From NCBI RefSeq assembly GCF_000204055.1, contig NW_006768765.1:2987601-3051600 (forward strand): a stretch of 64,000 nt of DNA, in the 5' to 3' direction. Under the pieces are notes generated by a model, which saw only the letters and a list, made by a program, of their open reading frames with translations, searched no databases and was not told the DNA's origin. Shown here piece by piece: positions 9,346 to 21,110 of this stretch (positions within the stretch are counted from its first letter, which is position 1; the number at the start of each line of letters is the position of its first letter). The stretch is from Melampsora larici-populina 98AG31 (taxonomy: Eukaryota > Basidiomycota > Pucciniomycetes > Pucciniales > Melampsoraceae). The translations under genes and the position numbers were made by a program.

Positions 9346-10958
9346 TTATCCGATGATCTTCCTCAGATCAGCCAAAATAGTAGGATACCATGTCACTGGA
9401 CATCTTCCGAAATCAGACACATACGAATGTGCACACTTATAACAACAGACCCAGCCTGAAGGAAAGGCAGTCGAATTGACGAGGACTGACCGACAAATCG
9501 GACAGTGCCCTTTGCGCACCGGTATAAGCTTGCCTTCTTTGCTTAATACGCCTTCTGGATGAGGTCTAAGTGATACTGGAGGCTTGATGTACAAATCTTG
9601 AGCCTCATCAGACATTCCAAAAGTTCGAGTGCGACGGATGTTAGAAGGCGAGTACCACCATTCAAGAAACTTGAACGCAAAGATCGAGCATGGTAGGGCC
9701 ACTTTGAGTGATTCGAGAGTGACATTTGTGCCCCGCTGGATTATTCTCAAGAGTAGTCTCAGTAATGAGGGTCGGGCACCAGTTCGTTGATTTCGACGAA
9801 ATGGAGACTTCGCCATCGAAGCAATCTTCTGCCCCATACGTTGCTAGAATAAAAGTTGGTTCGACATTGATTACATTTGACATGCCTGTTCACCAATCTG
9901 GCAGGACTCACATAATCTTGGCCACTGAGACGACGAATTTCGAGTTTCATCCATGCTTCGAAAGGTCTCCAATAAGGACTCCGTTCAAGAAGGTATTGAA
10001 GACTATAGACTAAATTGATAGCCTCATACGCAGCGTTTGTATATGGGTATAAGAGCTTGTATATATCTGATATCCTATGATAAAACAGTTGTCGCTGATT
10101 GGCCTGTCACTTCTCATCAATGCTTGCTAAAACCAACGAGCAGGTTTCGTTCAACTCACATTTGGATCAATCTGCTGTACTCTGAGCCCCATCCCGGAGT
10201 CGTCTTCTAAAAGCGTAGAGTCTGTGCTTCCCCCCAGCCTTTCGTACAAATCTCGAGCTTTTTTACGCAAATATGGGATGCCCACCTGAGACAGGATCAA
10301 GGTCAGTACTGATGAGAGGTTTTAGACTGATAATTGAAATCTCACTTACTAAACAGAAAAGGGAATATCTGATATGTTTGGTTCTCAGGTCACCGTGGTC
10401 ATTCGTTTGATTCAGTAAGATCCTTGGCTCGATGGGATTACTATCCAGTCGGCGTCGGCGCTTCAATCCATAGAAATGCTCCGCAAAAGAGCCGCCTGGA
10501 GGTTATACGTTATAGTCGGTAGTTACAATGGCAGATTCCGCTTGTCAGGTGCCTGCAATAGGTTACGAGGCATAAGAAGACAAATTTTCCAGCTGACCCC
10601 AATTCTTCAAATAGTACCTTTCGATGAAAAGCATCAATAAAGCAAAACACTCGTCATGTCGGTTGACAATCCTCAGCAAGTACCTCGGATGACTTTGGGC
10701 AAAGACCGAGAGCACATAACGAGTCACTGGGCTGAGGAGATCGCGAAGTTGATCTGGTCATAATAAGTCGTGAAAGGTCAAGCAAAATAAGCAAAGTGGT
10801 GCTGGCGTGATGTCTTCTGACATCCAGTAACCCCACATCATCATTTGACAACCCCCGGGATGAACCGATTCAAAAAACCAAACTTTGGACCAACCTTGAG
10901 CGATTAGTTCGAAGAAGTTGGGCCGGTAGGGATCATCTTCCAAGGTGAGAATATTCAT
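9346..10958 (-). CDS. PEX12: Peroxin-12 (PEX12), RING-type peroxisomal E3 component
   Basis: Six exons on the minus strand: 10895-10958, 10598-10753, 10350-10495, 10160-10285, 9912-10103 and 9346-9843; 393 aa, phases all consistent. The N-terminus MNILTLEDDPYRPNFFELIAQ and the block QLRDLLSPVTRYVLSVFAQ are typical of PEX12. The C-terminus carries the degenerate RING, CPIC ... GWVCCYKC ... GRCPVT, at about residues 343-385. PEX12 acts with PEX2 and PEX10 in the peroxisomal membrane ubiquitin-ligase channel that recycles the import receptor PEX5. A hydrophobic segment near KFLEWWYS precedes the RING as in homologues. Introns are 56-141 bp. Confidence 0.95.
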
Positions 10959-11505
10959 ACTTGATTACTATTTTGAATTTTGCTGATTACTTGAATACCT
11001 GAATCATCGTCACATTCGCAAAGGTCAGACCAGCAGCAAACAATCACCCCAGTCGAAGGAATTTATAGCTACCCGAGTCTTACCCGAGAGAGCTCGGATC
11101 AGACCCCGGGATCTTATTTTCTCGGGTTGGAAATTGCACTTGAAACAAAGGTGTCACTTCTCGAAGGGAAAGAGCTCAAACAGAAGCATATCAACAAACT
11201 GCGCTCCTTTTGCACTTTGCAAACCGTCCTTATGATCGTGTTCATATAATTCTAGTATTTCTGATAGTCTTCGAGCTCTATGGAGATACCATATCCATGC
11301 GATCTCCCCTGGGCCCTGGGAGGTATACTTTAGATACCGCTTCGTATCGGATCCAGAGGGTATATATGGCTACTCCTTGAATGGTTTTAATTCTCCTCTA
11401 CCTCAAGTTTTCTTTTATTGGAGTCAAATGGGATGAGTGCAGGCTGACTAGCAGCAAAGCAAAAGAAGAATGCGCTAATGTTCCACCCGAAACAACTGTC
11501 GCCAT

Positions 11506-12059
11506 TCATATGGAGGAAAGACGGGTGTGCATCTGTTTTGACATGGGTGGTATCGACTCTAATCCACTGGTTAGGCAGGTTGATGTGAATGGGTGCGCAT
11601 CAGGGGCCATAACTTCGCGAGTCCAGATCAGCGCAGCGCGATCATGGCTTCGCGTCAAGGTCTTGTCAAATTCTTCACCATCGAAAACATATACCAATAC
11701 CGTCGATATTTCCTTGATCAGAACAACGCCGGCTCGAGCCTGACATGGGCTACTTGACCGTCGTGATACGATAGTGTGTGACAGGACTGACTGCAGTCAC
11801 ATGAATAAGGTACACGCCTTAGTCTTGAATACCTCTTTTCCCGGAACAGGGGTAATGCTGTTTATTATAAATAAGTCAATAATAATCCTCTGAGCATTCC
11901 TAGGTCAAAAGAACCATGATGCGCAATAGTTACTTGAACACGCAGATAGACTTTCACCTTTTGTTGTTTTCGCTTTGTTCGACTGATGCGCTCCTTCGCT
12001 TTCCATGAGCCTGAGTTCATACATTGCCTCCTTCGGTTTGAAGGCGTCTTGGCCGACAA
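11506..12059 (-). CDS. Possible small two-exon hypothetical protein
   Basis: A tentative model: exon 11934-12059 (start MSAKTPSNRRRQC, very basic, Lys/Arg-rich) and exon 11506-11790, joined in phase 0 by a GT-AG intron of 143 bp, giving 136 aa. The second exon encodes VYVFDGEEFDKTLTRSHD and then a Ser/Thr-rich tail. No family was recognised, and the opposite strand is also open over 11381-11743, so the coding strand is uncertain. Confidence 0.25.
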
Positions 12060-12345
12060 GAATTTCCATTCTGAGTCAGCTTCATTTGTGACAATTAGGT
12101 TCTCTACCTCGGCTCCTCATCATTTATCCATTTTCGGTCAGGAACTCTACGAGCTCTACAAGATATATGTATGAGGATCCTTCTGCTACTTGAACTCAAA
12201 AAGCAACATTCCTTTCCATCATCATACCACATCTCACACGTCCTCAATAATACTTCACTCGACATCACCTTGTCCCCTTTAACTCAGGCTTTTAAAACCT
12301 TTATCGCCCAATTTGCTAGTCCACATTTTCTGTATTCCAACGGCG

Positions 12346-13467
12346 ATGTCGACTCCGCGAAACCTGCCGAAAATTCCTCAGGGACAAGATTCCCAGCCAC
12401 TGGATCGCGCTTCGTTAATCAAGGCAATCCGACATGAGCGTACCAGACGCAAACAGCTAGAGAAGGCCACTTCAGAACTCTCACTTACTATAGAAGAACG
12501 CAAGGTTCAAGTCTTAGAAGTAGACGCTCATATTGCTGAAGTAAAAAAGGGAATCGATCAAGAGCTTGCACAGTGCTCTCGTCTTGAACATCAATACCAA
12601 GCCCAAGAGGAACAGATCTCAGCCTTCAAAAATGCAGAAGATGAACAACGAAAACTGACAAATCAACTGCAAAAGGTCAAAGCTAAATTGAAAGATCATG
12701 TAATGAGCTTTTTTCTCGAATCCTCTTCCACCACAACAAAAAGCCATTCTAACTAACGCCGTTTGTTTTACGCTTGCTAGGCGAGGATTAGGGATGAAGA
12801 GCAACTAAGCTGGGAAGAGTACGAGTCCTACTTGAAAGCTAACGTCAACATGTTCTCCCAGGAATTGCAAGAGGTCATGAAACAAGAAGATCAGGTCAAT
12901 CCACCAGTCTCCAAAGATTTCATGAAAGATCCGGCTCAGCTTATGAAAGAAATGGCCGAACTTCGTGACTTGGAGGAAGAATATGATGAACAAGCTGTCA
13001 ACATGAAACAGTCACTTGAACAACTAAATGAAGAGATCAAAAAACTTGAAGAATTACATACTCAATTCTCATCACTAGTTGACCCATCATCCTCATCGAA
13101 CCATGCGAGTGGGGCAGATACTTCGGGGATTTCGAATTCTCGTACTGGAGAAGGCCAATATGCTCAAAATCCCAACGCCTCCGCATCTGCTCGTTTGAAG
13201 CTTGACGAACCAGTCAGTCCTGACACCCTCAATTCAGATTTCGCACCTCCCAGCCCAAGTCTTGGATTCCCAGAATTGGCACCGCAGTCACATTGGGATG
13301 TAGAATTAGAAGCTTTGGTTGAACAAAATCAAGCTATCAGAGCGTATATCGATCGACTACTTTCTCGTATTGTCGATCTTGACGAGTTTCAGATAGTTTT
13401 ACACCGTGATTTTGATTCTCTGGTAGGTGAGGGAGCCTCGGAAGGCCCGAAAAGCTCTACGACGTAA
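12346..13467 (+). CDS. Coiled-coil protein of unknown function
   Basis: Two exons, 12346-12699 and 12781-13467, 346 aa; the 81-bp intron is GT-AG and phase 0. The start MSTPRNLPKIPQGQ was chosen over an upstream in-frame ATG at 12313 because the latter adds only a hydrophobic stub. Residues about 28-130 and 150-215 are heptad-rich and highly charged (long coiled coils). The middle is Ser/Pro-rich and low complexity, and the C-terminal helix ends LLSRIVDLDEFQIVLHRDF. The layout would suit a scaffold, kinetochore or cytoskeletal factor, but no family was recognised. It is clearly a real gene by phase and composition. Confidence 0.75.
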
Positions 13468-14390
13468 CTTGATTATACAGACATATATATATCCATTTCA
13501 TAATTTTCTGCTTGAGAGGTTCCTTAATAATACCGTCATTCTTGTATATGTCGACTTCCATTGTAGATTTTAGTGTGTCCTACCTCTATTGTATGAAGTT
13601 GTTATATCTTTGTCTGTGTTACTAAATAGGCTAGCTGAATGTATATCACAAAGGTCTGTCCCTGCGGAAAGGAATTGCTTGCACCAGGATTGAGTTTCAT
13701 TCCGTTCCAAATGTGTTTGTACCTTACAATCTTGTTTAGAATTTTATCTTTTCTTTTTCATCAACCATGAAATACTTCAACTTTCAATCTTAGATTTTCC
13801 CATCCCCTGCGTCCTATGTGTACAAGCTGAATATCTTGAATGGGTTGTTGTTACCAAAGCAGACATAGGATCAGGCTTACGAAATCATTCTTACAAGCAG
13901 ACTTACTCTTCGTTCCTCTCTAGGATTTTGTTTGGTAAGTGTTAGAGTGTAATGCGCAAATAGGTTGATCTTCCAACAGCTGAGAAGCGCCGTTGACACA
14001 CTTTTTCATACGTAGGAATTCGCGTATCATTCTTTGCAGAAACCAAATAAATGTTTCTTGATGAAGCCATGTCAAGCTCCATTCATCTACACCTTGATTG
14101 AATTGCAAGATGTTTTGCTCCCTATTGTCTCATAGTCACTCTTCACTCACTCTCATGGCTTCTCAAATCAAATCACGAAGAGCTTGCCTCCTGAAACATG
14201 ATAGTCTTACAGCCACTTGAATCTTGTTATTACATCACAGACCAAAAAAAATAAAAACTCAACCGCATCATATAATGTTTGCAAACAGACACACGCCCCT
14301 ATGAATTTTTTTCAAGAATAAAATATACTGAAATATGCAGCAAAAATATTCTGATTCAATTACTCACTTCTGAAGAAGTTTAAAAATCTA
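13468..14390. other. Intergenic, convergent gene ends
   Basis: About 0.9 kb of AT-rich DNA between two convergent genes. No gene, repeat or RNA was recognised. Confidence 0.5.
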
Positions 14391-15323
14391 TCAATCAACT
14401 TTACTATCAAATCTAGACCTTTCAAGTACCCAAACTTCTTCATTCCAAACTTCTTTACAATCAGGCCAACCAATATTAGATCTAAAAAATAACCAAATTC
14501 GATTCCAAAAAGGTTTAGAATTAAATTGAGTTGAAATTGATTTAATAAATCCAATTGCTTCAATTGCTTCAATTTGAACTTGATCTAATATAGGAATTAA
14601 ATTAATCATGATTCTTTCTGTTTTTAAATCTTCTTTAAAAGATTTTGTAACCGAAAAATTTAATAATTCTAAATCGATTCCTGCTGGTCTAAATGGTACA
14701 GATGTAGCTAAATGTCGAATTCGTATTAGATGAAAATCATCAAATTTAGCTTTCAAGTCTTCTTTGTTTTCCTCTTGATTTTTCAAATTAGATCCATCTT
14801 TAAGTTTTATCTCATTAACTAAATCTAAAGATTTTTCAATAGCAACTACACCAATTTGTCTATCATCATAATCAAGTACCCAAATTGAAGATTCTCCAAT
14901 CCCTTTTCCTTGAAAAGTTTGACCATTATAATAAGATTTAGGATTCTTCATATCTTCTCTAGAAATCACTTCTTTCATAATCGAATTAAAATATCTTCTA
15001 TGACACCAATTAAGTAAAACTAATAAAATTAATGGAGGTCCAACAAAAACTGGTAATTTCATTAAAATTTCGATTACCATTTCTTTAAATTCATCCTTTC
15101 CAAATTCTTCATCAGATAATAACATTCGTTTGATTGGTATATATGTAGTTGAAATGATTACCCATATGTATATTAATGGATTTGACCAAAACAGATGAAT
15201 ATTGGCTGGACCTGTTCTTGATAAAATTGACGCTCCAATTAAATATCTGATAAATTTAAAATCTTTTTCGTGTTCGTATGGTCTGATCGAAGCCGGTGGA
15301 ATTTCCTCATTCTCTTCAGGCAT
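14391..15323 (-). CDS. Membrane protein with GNAT-like halves, possibly Pho86-like
   Basis: A single exon of 310 aa. The N-terminus IRPYEHEKDFKFIRYL resembles the opening strand and helix of GNAT acetyltransferases. It is interrupted by two hydrophobic segments (about residues 48-70 and 88-108), then a GNAT-like core with WVLDYDDRQIGVVAIEKS and IRIRHLATSVPFRPAGID. A transmembrane insertion inside a GNAT fold is seen in NAT8-type enzymes and in the fungal Pho86 family (ER packaging of phosphate transporters). The acetyl-CoA loop R/Q-x-x-G-x-G/A is not clearly conserved, so activity is doubtful. Family placement is an inference. Confidence 0.6.
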   Translation of the reverse strand: MPEENEEIPPASIRPYEHEKDFKFIRYLIGASILSRTGPANIHLFWSNPLIYIWVIISTTYIPIKRMLLSDEEFGKDEFKEMVIEILMKLPVFVGPPLILLVLLNWCHRRYFNSIMKEVISREDMKNPKSYYNGQTFQGKGIGESSIWVLDYDDRQIGVVAIEKSLDLVNEIKLKDGSNLKNQEENKEDLKAKFDDFHLIRIRHLATSVPFRPAGIDLELLNFSVTKSFKEDLKTERIMINLIPILDQVQIEAIEAIGFIKSISTQFNSKPFWNRIWLFFRSNIGWPDCKEVWNEEVWVLERSRFDSKVD

Positions 15324-16142
15324 ATGATATATGTGTAGTTCCTGTTTCTTGGAGTTAAACTTGAGTGGCGAAGGTGGTAAACAAAAAAAGTGACGCTGGT
15401 CTTTTGTTGGGTTTCAGTCGATCACTCTGCTCGAGCCTCGGGTCTCAACAATTTGAGGTCCGGTAGCACAGTCCGGATCTATCGGATACATGTGCTCTTC
15501 GCGGGCTGCCCTGTGTTTTTTGCATTTGGGACACCTGCTGTACTACAAATGTTCTGGAAGAGAACGACAAGGGACGAAATGTTTTTTCCTCTTGCTCCAC
15601 GCTGGAAGATCAGGTATCATTCCATGTAACCTCTGTAAAATGTAATCAGACTTTTCAGATGGGTCCCAAGAAGAAGTCTCTCAATAAATTATTGAATGAT
15701 TATAATACCAATCAATGATCAACAACAATCAATTCATCACAATTCTTTTTACAACAACAGCAACAGCACAGGCATACGACATATGTGTACCACACAATCG
15801 ATCAGTACAAACAAACAAAACATGAAAAGAATATAGAAACATATCCTGTTGAGTTTTCAATAGGATAAAATAGCAAAAAACACTCGAGACTGGTAGGATG
15901 AACAAAAGATACATGGAGAGGGTAATTAAGATATTTTGAGTTGGTTATACAGAAGTACACCAGGAATTAAAAGGTAGAATGAAGCGAGATCAATGAAGTT
16001 AAAATACCAAGTAACATTCTTCGGTATTGTTTCCATCCTGAAATTGTAAAAAATCCAGCTTGAATCCATGTCATACGGCCGCTTGTGACCATAATGCTGC
16101 AGGTATTTACTATCGTAGCAATTGGGCACTTGGGCATCAAGC
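15324..16142. other. Intergenic, no gene recognised
   Basis: About 0.8 kb between the membrane protein gene (start side) and the end of the glycosidase gene. Only short unsupported frames are seen. Confidence 0.5.
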
Positions 16143-18348
16143 CTACACCGGAGTCAACGCATACAATAGTGAGTCGTGTATATCCAATCGAAGGGTGAAT
16201 CGAGAGTCAAAGGTAATGAAGCCAATACTGGTTCGTCGCCATACGTCTCGAACTCGATAAATCGATTCCTTCACCCTTGTCGTTCTTCGTTTAGGATTCA
16301 TCGCATCTTGAACCATACCTAAACTCACTTCGATCTCGATCGGTCCTAATTGTGGAATGATAGATCAGCTTACTAAGCTCATACGAGTTATAGATACAGT
16401 CATCTTTCACTTACCATCCCACCACTGTTGATCACCAGCGTTCACAATCCCTAAGAAAATTCGACCGTCATCTAACTCAGAGACCCAAATTTGCTGTTGC
16501 CACTCTACTTGCTGATCGTCCTGCCTAAATTTTCGCACATGTTCTCGCTTTAATGCCTCCTGAGACGTGGCTAGTACATCACCAGAGCAAATCGGACCAA
16601 GTCCAATCTCTTCAGTTTCTCCCATCGAGACTCTTACAAGCTTTTGTTTTTGTGACCATACTGCACAGTCAGTTGCTAAGGTACCAAAGGTTTGATCTTC
16701 AAAGTAACGAGTCGCATTGAAATGATGTAATCGGGCTGGCTGATCTCCTGTTTGACGTTGTATGTCTAATACTTCCGAGTTCAACAAGAGCGCTTTACGC
16801 TCATCTGAAAGGTATCGTAGATCATCTCCCAAGTAGAATGGGGTACCCTGTTGATCAACAGTTTCTCAGACCACAAGTATGGGCTTCAAGCTTAGGATAA
16901 AAAGGATCACACGCACCATCAAGGCCCATATCGTTACTACGCTTCGACATTCCGCCAGAGTCATGTCACTTATTAAAACTGCATCCATGTCGATCAATCC
17001 TTGCCACCTTCGATGAGCATCGACACATGTCCAACCAGCTGCCTTTCGAGCATTGCGAACAATTCGATCAAACGTAGTCATTTTGCGTCCATAGGCTTCC
17101 ACATCAATCGCAACTCTCCAGCTGTCAGCAGTCACATCCAAGACAGGGCCAGCTTCCTGTGGAGGGAGTTCCCAGCTGGCAGCCAGCCAAATTCTTTCCC
17201 TTCCAACATGCCGCCATTCTTCGTAACCGCGATCAATCGCCCGACGCCAGGCAAGAAGGTCAGGTCGAGTATCACATGCAACTTTTGACGTAGGTCTGAA
17301 TGAAGAGCCTGGTACATTCCCATCCATTTTCACAAAACTGACGTTCCATCTGTAGAGCTCTTCTACAATACCATCAACATAGAGCTGACTGCCTGGATGA
17401 CTATAATTCAGAGCATACCCAACGCCGAATGCGTTGGCCAATGGTCGATGACAATGTGGTGTTCGTGAACCGCTGTTTCGTGACTTTGGACAATGTATCA
17501 CTTCATCCGCCGTATAATCGCTTCCAAGGATCCTAATCTGTAGGTCATGTGAAACAAATGGAGGGTATGCAATTTAGATCGTGTGACTGAGAAGAAGGGA
17601 GCAGATGCTCTGTAGTATGATACATAGACAAGATAAGGCAAGACTGGACATACCTGGTTTTCAACGGCCGCACTTTCGATGCCGGGTAGGTAATAAAGTC
17701 CTAGTTTGAGGCCCTTTCGAGCTAAATGAGAGCTAAGTCCCGCAACACCACTCGGAAAGCGAAGCCGATCCATTTGCCTTCGGCCATACTCATCTAATTC
17801 GGGATCCTATGAGTACTCAAGAGGCTCAGTTTGAAGAGATTGATTCGTGAACTTCCTGATATGAGTGTACTCAACCTGCCATCCAGAGTCCAAATTGATA
17901 CGATCATATCTAAGAAACAAATGAGCGATCGACATGTCATGTCAATTACAGACACTTAGTGATACACAGATGTACGTCCATTTACCCTAGAGGCGCAAAT
18001 TTATCTGCCAATATTGCTGCTTGACTTTTGACATGTTGTTCATCTAACCAGTAGAATCCATAACCCTAGAAGGACAAGGATGTGATTAGAACAGTAGAAT
18101 GTTTTGATCGGCAGAGAAGAGCTTGGTTCAAGACTCACAACACCTTTGAAAGCTTGTAAACTCCAACTTGACCAACCGCGATAGCCACTGTGGAATGTGG
18201 TGGGAGTTGAAGGTGGCGAAGTGGAATCGGATGAGAGGACCAACTGATCGATTGCATGAGATTGATGATAGAGATAGACGAATGAGAAGGTAATGAAGTA
18301 GAACAGTTTATGGAAGTTGAACATCCTGACTGGTGAGTTATTTTCCAA
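16143..18348 (-). CDS. Secreted alpha-galactosidase-like glycoside hydrolase (GH27/GH36 clan)
   Basis: Seven exons: 18139-18348, 17986-18065, 17876-17909, 17654-17806, 16917-17537, 16415-16847 and 16143-16345; 577 aa, all phases consistent. The N-terminus has a hydrophobic signal peptide (MFNFHKLFYFITFSFVYLY, from the second Met). Clan GH-D features follow in order: GWSSW, then GYGFYWLDEQ, YDRINLDSGWQ, KGLKLGLYYLPG, and FVKMDG around residue 231, whose Asp is the expected nucleophile. A beta-sandwich-like C-terminal half follows. It would release terminal alpha-galactose from plant or fungal glycans outside the cell. Rust fungi often carry several GH27 genes. Substrate is not determinable by eye, and the final 68 codons are the least certain. 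Confidence 0.85.
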
Positions 18349-19502
18349 TCAAACTCTGGAGTCAAATCATCCTGAACCTTCAACCAACACTGGATTAACA
18401 AAATGATCAATCAAATCAAATTACACATACACACACGTGACCTAACATATCACTGATGGGCATTGGGATTAACCGATCAATGACGCACTTCATACAACCA
18501 CGGTCCACCTCACTGATTCTTGAAACATCCAAACTATCTTTGAGCGCATACATCAACATTCGGTTTCAAAGCTTTTCTGCAGATCTCGTTATCTATGTAC
18601 TAAAATGCGTCGACCCACTTCAAGACCGTTGGCCTATCGAGACTCAGGGGAAGCTAATAAGAACCTTGCATCTATCTCGAATGTTCGACCTGCAAGTAAA
18701 AGACGAATACGCTCGGGACGCGACGGCCCCTCGGATAACAAGCAAAGATCCACTGAATATCATGTGAACAGCATTACCGAAACGGAATATCATATCACAA
18801 ATAATAAACGGACTAAAGGCCCCTAGCTCAACCAAGCCGCTGAAGTTTTGCTCAACACCATAGATTGAGAATCTTTGAGAATCACAACCCTCAACTGCAT
18901 GCGTGTTGACTCTTGAGCCTGAGCTAGTGCCCATAATTGCGGAAGCAACGATCATGATGACAATTGTCTCTGCTACATCCAAACATAGAAAATCCCAAGC
19001 ACAAATGAGGAAGTCAGGGCTCTCTTCTTGATCTTGTTCAAAAGCAATCGGATGCGTTAGTCACATTTGCCGCAAGTATGCATGGTATCTCCAAATCTTG
19101 TGCACCCAGCAATCCAGGTAGGCCATATATATACTTACACAGCCTGTGCTGTGGCCCATGATGTGGATCCTGCATTATCGCATGAAAGCATGCGATTATA
19201 GGATCCAAATGAAGCCATAAGATCGTGTCATATCATATATGGCTGGATGGCTCAAATGGCCAAACCACGGGGAATGTCTTATAACAGGTCTGACTCAGTC
19301 CCTCTCCAAACCAAAAGCCTGGTGACTCATCATCCCACATCATCTAGGTCCGTGACGAATTCGAAGTAAGCAAAAAGAGATCTTACAAACGCAATAAGAG
19401 GTCAGAACACGTCTTACTCAATCCGTCTTCTTCCATGACCAGACTGACCGAAATCAGAACAGACATAGCTCACTCTGTCTCCTGCGATAACAGTAAACCC
19501 CA
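18349..19502. other. Intergenic with a hairpin
   Basis: About 1.15 kb upstream of the glycosidase gene. Overlapping short frames around 18456-18982 have no recognisable content. An inverted repeat lies at 19165-19206 (listed separately). Confidence 0.5.
19165..19206. repeat. Inverted repeat / hairpin
   Basis: GGATCC ... ATCGCATG, a short AAAG loop, then CATGCGAT ... GGATCC. The stem is about 18 bp with a two-base bulge. Could be a MITE relic or a regulatory palindrome. Confidence 0.6.
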
Positions 19503-19892
19503 TTGAAAACGCGCACTTTATCTTTGACAATCTCGTCTTCAAATCAAATTTTATCCGTCTCGAACAATGGTAGGGAAGGTAAGTTGAGCGCATCTTTAAC
19601 TACATTAGAATGTACCAATACAACACGCATAGCTGAACAGCGTTCTTTGAATCCCATCAACAAGATGTCCATGTTGGTTGCAAAAGAATCTGAGGCCAAG
19701 CATCTCACCCAGCAAGAGTTAAACATCAAGTGGAGTGAGTTGGAGCTCAAGGTGCGCACGGCCCGATCGAAAATGGTCATGGACTTGATACGTTTAGGAT
19801 GGCATGAAACAAGAGCTCGGCACTTTGCTCTTCAACAATATCCCAGCGTTGTTAGACATTCATCGTCCAAGGACTACCACAAATTCACTTAG
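19503..19892 (+). CDS. Hypothetical small protein
   Basis: A single open frame of 129 codons. The C-terminal two thirds (from MSMLVAKESEA) looks like a charged helical protein: ELNIKWSELELKVRTARSKM. No homologue was recognised. It ends 31 bp before a tandem duplication. It could equally be a chance frame or the last exon of a longer gene. Confidence 0.3.
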   Translation: MKTRTLSLTISSSNQILSVSNNGREGKLSASLTTLECTNTTRIAEQRSLNPINKMSMLVAKESEAKHLTQQELNIKWSELELKVRTARSKMVMDLIRLGWHETRARHFALQQYPSVVRHSSSKDYHKFT

Positions 19893-19923
19893 GTGAGCAT
19901 CTTTTGATCGCTGAGACTTTATG

Positions 19924-20246
19924 TCCATGAAGAAGACGATTGACCACGCCGTGATTCGTGTTATTTTTAGTCAAATAAATATCATTGATATCAATCTGTA
20001 ACACGCCGACTCACATACAAGAATGCCCTTCATAAATAGCTCAGATTAAGTATACCACAAAAGACAAAACCCCCGAAAAAAATCCATGAAGAAGAAGACG
20101 TTTGACCAGACCGTGATTTGTGTTATTCTTAGTCAAACAAATATCATTGATATCAATCTGTAAAACGCCAACTCACATACAAGAATGCCCTTCATAAATA
20201 GCTCAGATTGACTAAACCACAAAAGACAAAAAAACCAAAAAAAAAT
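19924..20246. repeat. 159-bp tandem duplication
   Basis: Two head-to-tail copies with a 159-bp period (starts at 19924 and 20083), each opening TCCATGAAGAAG and containing ATCATTGATATCAATCTG and AGAATGCCCTTCATAAATAG. They differ by about ten substitutions and small A-tract changes, so the duplication is not brand new. Confidence 0.9.
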
Positions 20247-21110
20247 CACCTGATCAGTAATTGTAAATTTTCATGCTTACCACAACCTACAAATCATGCC
20301 TCAACATACCTCACTGTTAGGGATTTATCTGTAGTGTATTGAAGCTAATCTTTCAAGTTTTCCCTGTAATATCATCATTTCTGTTCCATAATTTGTTCCT
20401 GAGAATCGATAAATCAGGCAAAGGCAGGTGATTTGATGAAATCACGATAAATGTGAGTACGGGAGCTGTAAGGCCAGGAATCACGTTGAAGTGATTAGAT
20501 AAACTTCTTTACTTCTTATGAGGTAGTGAGTAAGAGAGTAAAAGATATTTAAGTAAAGAAACCACAACAAAACCAATAAACATCTCTTGATATAGTAAAA
20601 CAGACCCTAGACATAGGTAAACGGACACACATTGTGGTTGTGGCCTTTGAAGATTCATCAAATTAGGGAGTATGCACATTATATCAAACTCCAATCTTTT
20701 TCTCACCAATGACGGTGACTCTACATCATATAAGAGGATCAGCTTATCAATCTTTCAAATTATACTTTCATTGAGATAACTTGGAAATCAGCTGTTTACC
20801 AAATCCCACTCTTTACTTTTGTAAACCTGTCCACCAAGAAATATCACATGTTTAAATTTGCATCAATGCTTTCAGGAAGCTTGGATTCAAGATTTGGCAA
20901 TAATGTGGTTTACATTGAGTCCAATTCAATGGATGAATCATGAAAGTTCAATTTTTCATAATAATGAAGGACAAACTCCAATCAATACTAAGATCAAACA
21001 ACAACAACACTACATTCAATGACCAGTCAATTTTTGTAACCAAATCTTATCATTCGAGTCAAACAGAGGTTATGCTACTAACTAAAACATAATATATAGT
21101 AAATCGCTTT
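20247..21110. other. Intergenic, no gene recognised
   Basis: About 0.86 kb of AT-rich DNA downstream of the SDR gene. No supported feature. Confidence 0.5.

Noticed and set aside
11381..11743. 120-codon plus-strand frame
   Set aside because: No recognisable motif, and the opposite strand gives an equally good exon that can be joined to an upstream start.
20083..20246. CRISPR-like or satellite array
   Set aside because: Only two long adjacent copies, no spacers, and eukaryotic context.
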